This document shows, piece by piece, positions 1 through 6,513 of a stretch of 8,342 nucleotides of DNA. The first letter of the stretch is position 1; each line of letters opens with the position of its first letter. The position numbers were made by a program, and so were the translations under genes. Origin of the DNA: an uncultured Bacteroidales bacterium (GTDB lineage Bacteria > Bacteroidota > Bacteroidia > Bacteroidales > Bacteroidaceae); NCBI GenBank assembly GCA_902768605.1, contig CACXLY010000093.1, positions 1-8,342 on the forward strand, given 5' to 3'. The notes under the pieces are model-generated. The model was not told the DNA's origin and made no database searches. It saw only the letters and a program-made list of their open reading frames with translations.

Positions 1-496
1 AGACTTTTGACAAGCCTCCATGAGCTGCTATTCGTCAGAAAGACCGATGGAAAAGGGCATAAAAGGAAGAGAGAGAAATATTCCCCGGACAGCAATATTA
101 TAATTTGAGCGGTCAGCCAGTACCGTCACCCGCCCGCAGCAGTAGGCAGATTGTCGTCAGTAAGGGGAAGAAAAGCATTTATTGATGCCGCCCGGACGCC
201 CCATGTCTCCTTTCTCATGAGAGAATCTTCCTTTTTGCTTGCCGAGGGGATGGCATTTCCTTCAGCAAGCATCAGCTTTTCCTTCAGCAAGCGTCGGCCT
301 TTCCTTCAGCAAGCGTCGGCCTTTCCTTCAGCAAGCGTCGGCTTTTCCTTCAGCAAGCGATTTAACGCTATGGCTCGCGAGGGCGTTTTCTCTCGTTTTT
401 ATAGCTGTCCGGGGAAATCTTTTCCCTCTTCCTTTTATATCCTTTCTCATCGGTGTTTCTGACGAATAGCAGCTTATGAGGGCTTGCCAAAAGTCT
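1..496. repeat. Long imperfect inverted repeat with ~310-bp centre
   Basis: Positions 1-93 match the reverse complement of 404-496 without gaps at 79 of 93 bases (about 85%). Both arms carry AGCTGCTATTCGTCAGAA, TAAAAGGAAGAG and TTCCCCGGACAGC. The left arm begins at the first base of the window, so the element may extend further out. The centre (94-403) holds a GC-mixed stretch without recognisable coding content and a 22-bp tandem repeat. Read as peptide, both arms give a similar basic string (LLFVRxTDxKGxKRKRE), but one copy runs into a stop and the differences are not clearly synonymous, so I treat this as a repeat family and not as a gene. No gene is supported anywhere in 1-741. Confidence 0.8.
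256..359. repeat. 22-bp tandem repeat, 4 full copies plus a partial
   Basis: Units start at 256, 278, 300, 322 and 344, exactly 22 bp apart. Each begins TTTCCTTCAGCAAGC. Units 2 and 3 are identical, unit 4 differs from them at its last base, and unit 1 carries a few changes near its end. The fifth breaks off after 16 bases. There are no spacers between units. A period of 22 is not a multiple of 3, which argues against a protein repeat. It lies in the centre of the long inverted repeat. Copy number probably varies between strains (inference). Confidence 0.9.
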
Positions 497-512
497 CGAA
501 GAGACGACAGAA

Positions 513-681
513 CACAGATGGGGGTGCAAGCCCCCGGTAATGTCGCAACTACATAGAAAGCCCCGAGGGGGCGACAGAGACATAAGCAAGTTGTTATTAA
601 ACAAGTTACATATTCTGTCGCCCCTTCGGGGCTTATTATTGTCAGGCTAACCAGTCCCGGGGGCTTGCACCCCCGTCTGTG
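513..681. repeat. Nested inverted repeat of REP-like GC-rich hairpins
   Basis: The outer arms 513-537 and 657-681 are complementary at 24 of 25 bases, and each itself contains the small palindrome GGGGGTGCAAGCCCCC. The inner arms 558-578 and 614-634 are complementary at 20 of 21 bases; the copy at 619-632 contains GCCCCTTCGGGGC and the copy at 560-572 a variant of it. Two composite units therefore lie head to head with about 35 bp of AT-rich DNA between them. The block lies downstream of the secreted-protein gene that ends at 742. It resembles the REP-like palindromes dispersed in Bacteroidales intergenic DNA (recalled, not searched). Confidence 0.8.
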
Positions 682-688
682 GTCTTTC

Positions 689-701
689 GCACCTTCGGTG
701 C
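689..701. repeat. Small GC hairpin with TTC loop
   Basis: GCACC-TTC-GGTGC is a perfect 5-bp stem. On the plus strand it is followed by TTTTT, which is terminator-like for rightward transcription. The nearest gene (ending at 742) is transcribed leftward and meets the hairpin without a T-run, so a terminator role for that gene is not supported. It has the same loop style as GTCC-TTC-GGAC at 3720-3730 and GCCCC-TTC-GGGGC at 619-632. Confidence 0.5.
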
Positions 702-722
702 TTTTTACTGGAAAGCAATATC
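698..722 (-). repeat. 25-nt 3'-UTR motif, copy 1
   Basis: Read on the minus strand, this 25-mer starts 20 nt after the stop codon of the secreted metallopeptidase-like gene. It matches the 25-mer just downstream of the MTA/SAH nucleosidase stop (6469-6493) at 20 of 25 positions. Both share ATATTG at the front and TAAAAAGCAC at the end. Both lie in the sense orientation relative to their upstream gene. Function unknown. Confidence 0.55.
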
Positions 723-741
723 TCGTTTTTCTGGGTCGGCC

Positions 742-3660
742 TTATTTCCTCAGTATTTTACGGCCGTTCTGTATGACGATGCCTTTGTAGTCTTTTCCTA
801 CCCTTTGACCTGCGAGGTTGAAAGGTTGTCCGTTGTCTATTGCCTGTTGTCCGTCGTCTATAGAACCGATTCCCGTCGCTGCGTCGAAGGGACCATAGAA
901 ATGCAGTCCGAAGCCTTCGTAGCACGTCCACCACGAGGCACCCGTCTTCGTGGAGCGTATGCCTATCTTCATAGTCGATGGCGATGGCAGGTTGAGGGGC
1001 AGGTGGTTCTGATAGCAGCTATCTGCAAACCACGCCTTTGCACCTTGCGTGTTGTTAGGGATGTACAGGTCGTTGTACTTCAATCCCATGCCGCTCTTCC
1101 TTGTCTCGCTGGCTCCGTCCCAAATGTTCTGAATGGTTTGGGTCGTGGTCCGTCCGCCTGCCGTTGCGTAAAGCTGTGCCTTTACTGCATCCCCGCCCTC
1201 GGACCACTCTGCATAGGCATCCTGATAGGTGCCGGGTCGCTGGAAGGCGCTGAGCGAGAGGATGTAGTTGCCTGCCGGCATTTGGCAGGGGAGCGTCTGG
1301 CTGGCATTGAACGTGGCGTCGAGGTATTCGCCGAAACTTCGGTCTTCGATGAGCCACGAGGCAGGGATGGGCTGCTGGGGCGATGCGGGCACGACGCCAC
1401 TCAGGTATTCGCCGAAGCAGGTGCGGAGACGCTGGATGGCGTTCTCTATGCCCTCCATGTCGTAGCTGCTTCGCTCTGTCTCAATTTCCTGCAGCAGGTC
1501 GTTCATCGGCTGAGCTGCCTCGTCGGCGCTGATGTCCTCGGATATGGACTGGACGGGCGTCTGCATGGAGATGTGGGCTTCGGCAAGTATGTCGTCCAGG
1601 AGGGGCATTGCCTGCCCGATGCAGTAGCCGTCGAAGGCCGTCAGTTCCTCCGCGCCGAGCAGGAGCCAGTGTTGCTGCATGTTGCTGTCGGAATGGTCGA
1701 AAGCGGCACTTCCGAATGCTGTCTTGCTGGTGGCGACGAGAGCCTTCTTCCCGATGGTTATCCAGTAGGATGGCGTGTCGAGTGTGCCTTTCTTGAAGTC
1801 CGACCGCGACGGCAGCAGTTGCACGCGTTCGTTCGTGGTGGGCGTGGTGCGCGATATGGCTCTGAAGCTTTGATTTGTGGCAGAAAGCAGCTTCCCGGAA
1901 CCTACGTTTCTCAGCGAGTAGTAGGCCGTCTGTGGGTCATAGAGGATGTTCCAGGCGAAGTTGTCGTCCGCCATGGCTTTTGCTGCGCCGACAGCCCTGT
2001 GCGCCAGGTTGCCGTCCTCTGTGATGCAGAGCAGCGAGGTCTCGTTGCCGTTTTCGCTGTCGGCAGTCTTGATGTAGTATTTCGTCTCGTCATCTTGCGA
2101 GAAGGTATAGGCTGGCGAGGCGAATCCGACCGTCGATGAGCAGACGAGTCCGTCCTGATGCATGGCGTGGGTGATGAGCACGTTTCCGTAGTAGAGGAGT
2201 GTGTTTTCGGGGTTGTAGGTGTCTTCCCACGAGCCGTTGATGCCGTAGTTGGGCCCGCTGAACGACGATTGTGGCCACATGTGGGTGTTATCGCCCGTCA
2301 TGTAGGCGTTGTTGTCCTTGTTGAGGAACCGTATCATCTGCGTAGCTCTCGGCCCGAGCCATTTGCCGCGGTCGCCGTTCTCGCGGTAGTTGCCGTTCCA
2401 CCAGATGTCGCTTGTGCCCACGCCCACGCCGTGATTGGTCTCGTGCAGGATGGTTCCGGTCTGCTGGTACGACTCGTTCGAGCCGACGCGCATCCACCCG
2501 CCATAGGAGCAGTCGGCCGTCGGCGTTCCCGCGCTGTAGTGTACGCTCAGGTTAATGCCCTTGACGGACGAGATGTTGTTGTAGAGCCACTTTATCTCCT
2601 CCACGGCCGAGGCGATGCGATAGTTCTCCTCGGTGCTGCCGCCGTTGTCGTAGTCGGCTGTCACCGTGCCGCGTGGCAGGGTAGGAGCCTTTATGATGTC
2701 GCCATAAGCCAGTCGGTATTTGTTGGTCAGGACGTAGGGTCGGACGTAGTACATCGTGCCCGGCTCGAGCTTTTCCATTCGGTAGATTTCCCCGTTTGCC
2801 GTGAAGTGGCTGGTGGAGCGATTGTCGAAGATGGTCGGCTCGGGATTCGTGCTCCAGCAGAAGCCTTTCTCCAAGATGCCCGAAGTGAGGTTGGTGGTCA
2901 TTCGTCCCAGCAGAACGGTGGCTCCAGCGGCGATGAACTTGTTGGTGACAATTCTGGGTGTCGAGCCTGTGGAGTTGAGGATGCGGTAGTTGAGTGTCGC
3001 GTCGCTCAGCCGCTTTGCCTGCGTGCCGATGTCCTCGTTGCTGCCGCTCTCTATCAAGGCTTTCGCTTCGCTGATGGCTGCGGCAAGTTCCTCCTGCCCC
3101 TCGCCTTCGCCCAATATCTCTTCTGCCCCCGTGACGAGTTTCTGCAGTTCGGCATGTTCGGCCTCGATATTGGTGTCGAGGCGCATCAGCTTGACGTTAT
3201 CGATGGAAGCCCAGTTGGCGTTCGTCGAGGAGACCTTGAAGCCGATGCGCGTCGTGCCTTGCAGGACGGTGAACGTCAGCTCGTAGTCCTTGCTCTCCGT
3301 CACCGTCAACTTCTCGTTGTTCGCATAGAACGTCGCCCCTCTGCAGGCATCGATGCTTCCGCTCTGCTGTACGTTCTGCAGGCCAGCCGTCAGCCGATAG
3401 GTGCCCGCCGGCAGATAGAGGTCTTGGCTTATCTCGACGTTCGGAATCTTCCCGCCGGAAGACACCCAGCGCTCCATGTAGATTTTGCCGTGCTTGCGGC
3501 TGAAATGCGAATTGGTCACGAAGTAGAAGCCGTTGTTGTTCCATCCCGCAAAGCGAGCCTCGAAGTCCGGGTTCTCAATGTAAGTGCTTGTCACGTCAGT
3601 ATCTGCCAGCATGTTAATGGAAGCCAGCAGCAAGAAACAGAAGAAAATGGTTTTTTTCAT
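742..3660 (-). CDS. Secreted multidomain HExxH metallopeptidase-like protein
   Basis: A 972-aa exported protein. Residues 1-19 form a signal peptide (KK, then a hydrophobic stretch ending MLA). In order follow: a jelly-roll, CBM-like module (about 25-160, ending in the typical ASIDNVKLMR strand); a charged helical segment (165-225); an FnIII-like module (about 235-325, with GFCWSTNPEPT and LEPGTMYYVRPYV); a peptidase-like core (about 330-520) with HETNH at 406-410; a ricin/trefoil-like region (about 525-670); a helical segment (680-755); and a second binding module (about 765-923). The tail from about 947 (NLAGQRV, then GIVIQNGRK) resembles C-termini of many secreted Prevotella proteins. H406, E407 and H410 fit zinc peptidases, but the usual third metzincin ligand position (416) is Thr; D418 or H498 could substitute. 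The substrate is unknown; glycoprotein or mucin is a guess. No TAnnTTTG promoter or Shine-Dalgarno site is visible upstream. The start is fixed by the signal peptide. Confidence 0.85.
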   Translation of the reverse strand: MKKTIFFCFLLLASINMLADTDVTSTYIENPDFEARFAGWNNNGFYFVTNSHFSRKHGKIYMERWVSSGGKIPNVEISQDLYLPAGTYRLTAGLQNVQQSGSIDACRGATFYANNEKLTVTESKDYELTFTVLQGTTRIGFKVSSTNANWASIDNVKLMRLDTNIEAEHAELQKLVTGAEEILGEGEGQEELAAAISEAKALIESGSNEDIGTQAKRLSDATLNYRILNSTGSTPRIVTNKFIAAGATVLLGRMTTNLTSGILEKGFCWSTNPEPTIFDNRSTSHFTANGEIYRMEKLEPGTMYYVRPYVLTNKYRLAYGDIIKAPTLPRGTVTADYDNGGSTEENYRIASAVEEIKWLYNNISSVKGINLSVHYSAGTPTADCSYGGWMRVGSNESYQQTGTILHETNHGVGVGTSDIWWNGNYRENGDRGKWLGPRATQMIRFLNKDNNAYMTGDNTHMWPQSSFSGPNYGINGSWEDTYNPENTLLYYGNVLITHAMHQDGLVCSSTVGFASPAYTFSQDDETKYYIKTADSENGNETSLLCITEDGNLAHRAVGAAKAMADDNFAWNILYDPQTAYYSLRNVGSGKLLSATNQSFRAISRTTPTTNERVQLLPSRSDFKKGTLDTPSYWITIGKKALVATSKTAFGSAAFDHSDSNMQQHWLLLGAEELTAFDGYCIGQAMPLLDDILAEAHISMQTPVQSISEDISADEAAQPMNDLLQEIETERSSYDMEGIENAIQRLRTCFGEYLSGVVPASPQQPIPASWLIEDRSFGEYLDATFNASQTLPCQMPAGNYILSLSAFQRPGTYQDAYAEWSEGGDAVKAQLYATAGGRTTTQTIQNIWDGASETRKSGMGLKYNDLYIPNNTQGAKAWFADSCYQNHLPLNLPSPSTMKIGIRSTKTGASWWTCYEGFGLHFYGPFDAATGIGSIDDGQQAIDNGQPFNLAGQRVGKDYKGIVIQNGRKILRK

Positions 3661-3697
3661 AGATATTATTTTATGTTTTGCTTGTTATGTCTTTTTT

Positions 3698-3815
3698 GTA
3701 GTTAAGTAGTTAAGTAGTCGTCCTTCGGACAGTAGTTAAGCCGAATGTTTGGGGAGTAGCATTTCAGGCGAATTAAGTATTGGCTTAACTACTTAACTAC
3801 TGTCTACTTAACTAC
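3698..3815. repeat. GTAGTTAA repeats arranged as an inverted repeat
   Basis: Positions 3698-3719 are nearly three tandem 8-bp GTAGTTAA units. After a small GTCC-TTC-GGAC hairpin (3720-3730) comes AGTAGTTAAGCC. The right side (3782-3815) carries the complement, GGCTTAACTACTTAACTAC and CTACTTAACTAC. The whole gap 3661-3833 between the permease stop and the secreted-protein start is filled by this structure. It could slow or end transcription coming from the permease, but no U-run follows a stem. No promoter was found for the gene at 742-3660, so its transcription start is unresolved. Confidence 0.8.
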
Positions 3816-3833
3816 TCCATAAACTTCAGAATA

Positions 3834-5111
3834 TTATTTGTTTGTCGCTTTCCTTGCTTTGAACCCGATTCTCTCAACGGCGAGCAGGACGTCTGCCTCG
3901 CTTGGCGAACCCTTGATGCTTGCCCTGCCTTCATGAAGAGAGACCTCCACGGCCTCTACGCCCTCCACGGCGGCAATGGCCTTCTCGACGTTCGCGGCGC
4001 AATGACTGCAGTTCATGCCCTCTACATTATATATAATACACGCGTCAAGTTCTTCATCATGATGATGATGGTGGTGGCGCTTCCACGGCCAAAGAGCATT
4101 GACCATGAGGACAAGCAGCAGAGCCGTGCAGATATAGGAGAAGATGCCGATGCCGCCATCGTGGCAAGCAGCTTCTGTAATGCCGCTTTTTACTGCAAAC
4201 CACTCTCCTGGCAGAAGATAGTCGATGCCAAGTCCGAAGAGCATGGCTCCGATGATGATGGAGAGAAGATAGAGCCAAAGGGTACGCTTGCCGAATACTT
4301 TACCGATGACAAGCATCGATGCAGAATTGACGGCTGGGCCTGCCATCAGCAACACAAGTCCTGCTCCTGGCGTAAGGCCCTTAGCCATGAGGGATACTGC
4401 AATGGGAATGCTGCCCGTTGCGCAGACGTACATGGGGATGGCAATGGCAAGCACGATGAGCATGTTTAGCAGCTTGTAGTCGTGTAGCGCAGCCAGCCAT
4501 TCGTTGGGAACGGCGACGGTGATGAGTGCGGCTATGAGCAAGCCGACGACAAGCCATTTGCCCACGTCTTGCATCATCTCGACAAAAGCGTAGTCGAGGG
4601 CTTCCTTTACTTTTTGCAGAAGTCCCGTCTCTTCGGCCTTGACGTGGGCGCATTCCGAGATGGACGAATCTTTGTCTTCCATCGCTTCATCCTTGTTCGT
4701 ATACTTATTGACCAGCCAACCGCCGAATATGGCTGTGAACAGAGCAGCGAGGGGGCGAACGATGGCAAAGGGAAGGCCCATGAGAGAGTAGGTCGCCGCA
4801 ATGCTGTCAACGCCCGTTTGCGGCGTGGCAATCAGGAAACTGGTGCAAGCTCCGTGGCTGGCACCTTCGCGTCGAAGGCCTACTGTCGTAGGAATGACGC
4901 CACAAGAACATAGTGGCAGGGGAACACCCAAGGCTGCAGCCTTCATGACACTCTTCATGCCTGGCCTTGCAAGATGCCGTGAATAAAGGGTTCGTGGCAC
5001 GAATACACGCAAAATGCCTGCAATGAGGAAACCCAGCAGAAGATAGGGAGACATTTCTGCTGTCATCAGCACCAGAGCATCCCAATATTGTTCAATCCAT
5101 TCAAATACCAT
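3834..5111 (-). CDS. SO_0444-type Cu/Zn efflux permease with C-terminal HMA domain
   Basis: A 425-aa inner-membrane permease of the family named SO_0444 Cu/Zn efflux transporters (related to ArsP/DUF318 permeases). Membrane segments are visible at about 13-37, 57-80, 105-134, 184-202, 214-240, 245-270, 279-300 and 322-341. The family-type motif PLCSCGVIP is at 66-74 and a likely membrane cysteine is C230. A cytoplasmic loop (135-180) is acidic and charged. Six histidines (346-351) lead into a heavy-metal-associated domain (about 358-425) with the metal-binding GMNCSHC motif at 365-371. The HMA domain would bind Cu(I) or a similar soft metal and the permease would expel it; the exact metal cannot be read from sequence. 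The gene lies 81 bp downstream of a Fur-family regulator, in the same direction, with its own promoter box between them. Confidence 0.9.
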   Translation of the reverse strand: MVFEWIEQYWDALVLMTAEMSPYLLLGFLIAGILRVFVPRTLYSRHLARPGMKSVMKAAALGVPLPLCSCGVIPTTVGLRREGASHGACTSFLIATPQTGVDSIAATYSLMGLPFAIVRPLAALFTAIFGGWLVNKYTNKDEAMEDKDSSISECAHVKAEETGLLQKVKEALDYAFVEMMQDVGKWLVVGLLIAALITVAVPNEWLAALHDYKLLNMLIVLAIAIPMYVCATGSIPIAVSLMAKGLTPGAGLVLLMAGPAVNSASMLVIGKVFGKRTLWLYLLSIIIGAMLFGLGIDYLLPGEWFAVKSGITEAACHDGGIGIFSYICTALLLVLMVNALWPWKRHHHHHHDEELDACIIYNVEGMNCSHCAANVEKAIAAVEGVEAVEVSLHEGRASIKGSPSEADVLLAVERIGFKARKATNK

Positions 5112-5136
5112 AAGATGTTTTTTTAGTTTTCTGCTG

Positions 5137-5144
5137 CAAAGGTA
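5137..5144 (-). promoter_or_regulatory. -7 promoter box of the permease gene
   Basis: The minus strand reads TACCTTTG, a full match to the Bacteroidetes TAnnTTTG box, followed by C. The permease ATG lies 25 nt downstream. At 19-bp spacing the -33 position reads ACCC, not TTTG, and a palindrome (5157-5171) covers it, so the promoter may depend on a bound regulator. Confidence 0.7.
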
Positions 5145-5156
5145 CGGCGGATTTTG

Positions 5157-5171
5157 TGCAACTGGGTTGCA
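5157..5171. promoter_or_regulatory. Candidate operator palindrome for the Fur-family regulator
   Basis: TGCAAC-TGG-GTTGCA is a perfect 6-bp inverted repeat with a 3-bp centre. It lies between the regulator stop and the permease -7 box, over the -33 position. Fur-family dimers bind short palindromes of this size. That this one is the binding site is inferred from position and symmetry only. No second copy was seen at the regulator's own promoter. Confidence 0.5.
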
Positions 5172-5192
5172 AAGTGCAGTTTATCGGGTTAT

Positions 5193-5624
5193 TTACTTTT
5201 TGGAAGCGCATTTGGGGCAAAGACCTTTAGCCATGTAGTTGATGCTTTCAAGGACGTATCCCTGTGGCAAGCTGACGTTCGGAATGGGAATGTCGTTGAT
5301 GCAGAATGTGCGTCGGCAGCATTCGCAGAAGAAGTGAACGTGCTGGTCGTCGTCGTGTTCGTGGCCGTCGGTGCTATGGCAGATTTCATATCGTACGCCA
5401 TCGCTTCCGTCCTCAAGAACATGAACCAGGTGATGCTCGCGAAACAATGACAAAACCCTGAATACGCTGGATTTGTCGAGCGACAGGATTTCGCATTCCA
5501 GCTCGCTGAGCGACATGGGTTGCTTGGCTTCTGCAAGTGCCCTGCACACCAAGATGCGATTGGCCGTTGGCTTTATATTGTGCGAATCGAGCAGAGCCTC
5601 GATGGGCGAAGTTTCGTGTTTCAT
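5193..5624 (-). CDS. Fur-family metal-responsive transcriptional regulator (Zur-like)
   Basis: A 143-aa Fur-family protein of normal length. The N-terminal winged helix covers about 1-80, with IKPTANRILVCRAL (17-30) and the recognition helix near 51-67 (KSSVFRVLSLFREHHLV). The C-terminal metal-binding and dimer domain begins at about 80. Cysteine pairs C100/C103 and C136/C139 form the usual structural zinc site. A cluster H83, H88, H90, D91-D93, H95, H97 supplies sensory ligands. No signature separates Zur, Fur and PerR with certainty; the adjacent Cu/Zn efflux permease favours a zinc or copper sensor. Metal uptake is the usual target of Zur, so control of an exporter would imply either metal-dependent activation or a different sensing logic. 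The ATG at 5624 follows the -7 box by only 5 nt, and no other start gives an intact winged helix. Confidence 0.88.
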   Translation of the reverse strand: MKHETSPIEALLDSHNIKPTANRILVCRALAEAKQPMSLSELECEILSLDKSSVFRVLSLFREHHLVHVLEDGSDGVRYEICHSTDGHEHDDDQHVHFFCECCRRTFCINDIPIPNVSLPQGYVLESINYMAKGLCPKCASKK

Positions 5625-5629
5625 GCCTG

Positions 5630-5637
5630 CAAAGATA
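5630..5637 (-). promoter_or_regulatory. -7 promoter box of the Fur-family gene
   Basis: The minus strand reads TATCTTTG, a perfect TAnnTTTG. Only five bases (CAGGC) separate it from the ATG. If transcription starts at the usual distance, the mRNA begins at or next to the start codon and is leaderless or nearly so. No clear -33 TTTG is seen 19 bp upstream. The 5638-5744 gap contains degenerate GAATGAAG and TTTTCACTT stretches, and the divergent nucleosidase promoter lies at its far end. Confidence 0.7.
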
Positions 5638-5744
5638 CGAAAAAAATGTAGAATGAAGAAAATAGGATGAAGAATTATTTACGAGAAGGCACAGCGATAG
5701 CAAATTTTTCACTCTTCATTTTTCACTTTTCACTTAAAAGTTTG

Positions 5745-5752
5745 TATCTTTG
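5745..5752 (+). promoter_or_regulatory. -7 promoter box of the nucleosidase gene
   Basis: TATCTTTG followed by CACC is a perfect TAnnTTTG box. The ATG is 24 nt downstream, giving a short AT-rich leader (about 5759-5775) without Shine-Dalgarno. The -33 position has only a weak TTTC/TTCA match inside a run of TTTTCACTT-like repeats. Confidence 0.75.
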
Positions 5753-5775
5753 CACCAAAATCATAAATAATAGGT

Positions 5776-6465
5776 ATGCAAAAGACAATAGGTGTGCTGA
5801 CGGCAATGAGCGTGGAATATCGCCAAGTGGCTGCCATGATGCAGGATATAGAGACGGTGCAGTCGGGGCCGCAGGAGTTTCTCGTCGGCACTTTGGGAGA
5901 GAGTAGGGTAGTGCTGCTGCAATGCGGCATCGGTAAGACAAATGCGGCAACGGGCGTGACGAACCTCATCATGACGTTCCACCCCAATTACATCATCTCG
6001 ACCGGCGTGGCAGGAGGCATCGACGCGCAGCTCGACGTGATGGATGTCGTCATCGGTCAGGAGGTCTGCTACCATGATGTCTATTGTGGCGACAACTGCG
6101 ACCCGGGACAAGTGCAGGGCCTGCCCAGGCTCTTCAAGGGCGACGAGCATCTCGTCGCCATCGCCACCTCGCTCGAGGCCGACGTCCGCGTCGTGCCCGG
6201 ACTGATTTGTACCGGCGACCAGTTCATCACCAATCGCGACGAGCTGGACGTCATCAAGGAGAAGTACCCGCAAGGCCTTGCCGTCGACATGGAGAGCGGA
6301 GCCATTGCCCAGGTTTGCCATCTTTGGAACGTGCCCTTCCTCAGCTTCCGCATCATCAGCGACACCCCAGGCGTGAAGGCTCACTTCGAGCAGTACCTCA
6401 ACTTCTGGGACACGATGGCCGACAAGAGCTTCACCGTTACGAAAGAATTCCTCAGTAAGATATAA
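5776..6465 (+). CDS. mtnN: 5'-methylthioadenosine/S-adenosylhomocysteine nucleosidase
   Basis: A 229-aa cytoplasmic enzyme, normal length for the family, that hydrolyses MTA and SAH (and 5'-deoxyadenosine) to adenine and the thioribose. It recycles methionine and removes SAH, the product inhibitor of methyltransferases. Sequence marks are GVLTAMSVEY at 6-15 with E14 in the catalytic acid position, CGIGKTNAATG at 50-60, STGVAGGID at 75-83, the YHD segment at 99-101, CTGDQFI at 145-151, VDMESGAIAQVCH at 170-182 with catalytic E173, and ISD with catalytic D196. It stands alone on the plus strand, divergent from the Fur-family gene and convergent with the tRNA gene. No luxS is in the window, so an autoinducer-2 role cannot be judged. 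Confidence 0.96.
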   Translation: MQKTIGVLTAMSVEYRQVAAMMQDIETVQSGPQEFLVGTLGESRVVLLQCGIGKTNAATGVTNLIMTFHPNYIISTGVAGGIDAQLDVMDVVIGQEVCYHDVYCGDNCDPGQVQGLPRLFKGDEHLVAIATSLEADVRVVPGLICTGDQFITNRDELDVIKEKYPQGLAVDMESGAIAQVCHLWNVPFLSFRIISDTPGVKAHFEQYLNFWDTMADKSFTVTKEFLSKI

Positions 6466-6467
6466 GA

Positions 6468-6508
6468 TAATATTGTTGTTCGGTAAAAAGCACTAGACAG
6501 CAATATTA
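6468..6508. repeat. Hairpin and 25-nt 3'-UTR motif, copy 2, after mtnN
   Basis: TAATATTGTTG (6468-6478) pairs with CAGCAATATTA (6498-6508) at 10 of 11 positions around a 19-nt loop. It begins 3 nt after the mtnN stop. No U-run follows, so it is at most a weak terminator. Positions 6469-6493 inside it match the 3'-UTR motif at 698-722. GACAGCAATATTA (6496-6508) is also identical to 88-100 at the left edge. Confidence 0.5.
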
Positions 6509-6513
6509 AAATA

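Noticed and set aside
256..359. CRISPR array
   Set aside because: The units are contiguous, without spacers, and only 22 bp long; no cas gene is present.
151..604. Short frames across the left-edge repeats (151-462 plus, 368-604 minus)
   Set aside because: They run through tandem and inverted repeats whose 22-bp period shifts frame, and no promoter or conserved domain is seen. The peptide similarity of the two arms is explained by the DNA repeat.
689..706. Terminator of the 742-3660 gene
   Set aside because: The T-run follows the hairpin on the plus strand, opposite to the direction of the gene.
679..3705. Two long plus-strand open frames (679-2139 and 2158-3705) opposite the secreted protein
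   Set aside because: They mirror the codon structure of the minus-strand gene, have no promoter or recognisable domain, and the minus strand shows a signal peptide, catalytic motif and ordered domains.
5761..6384. 207-aa minus-strand frame opposite mtnN
   Set aside because: The plus strand encodes a complete nucleosidase with all catalytic residues and a promoter; the minus frame is its shadow.
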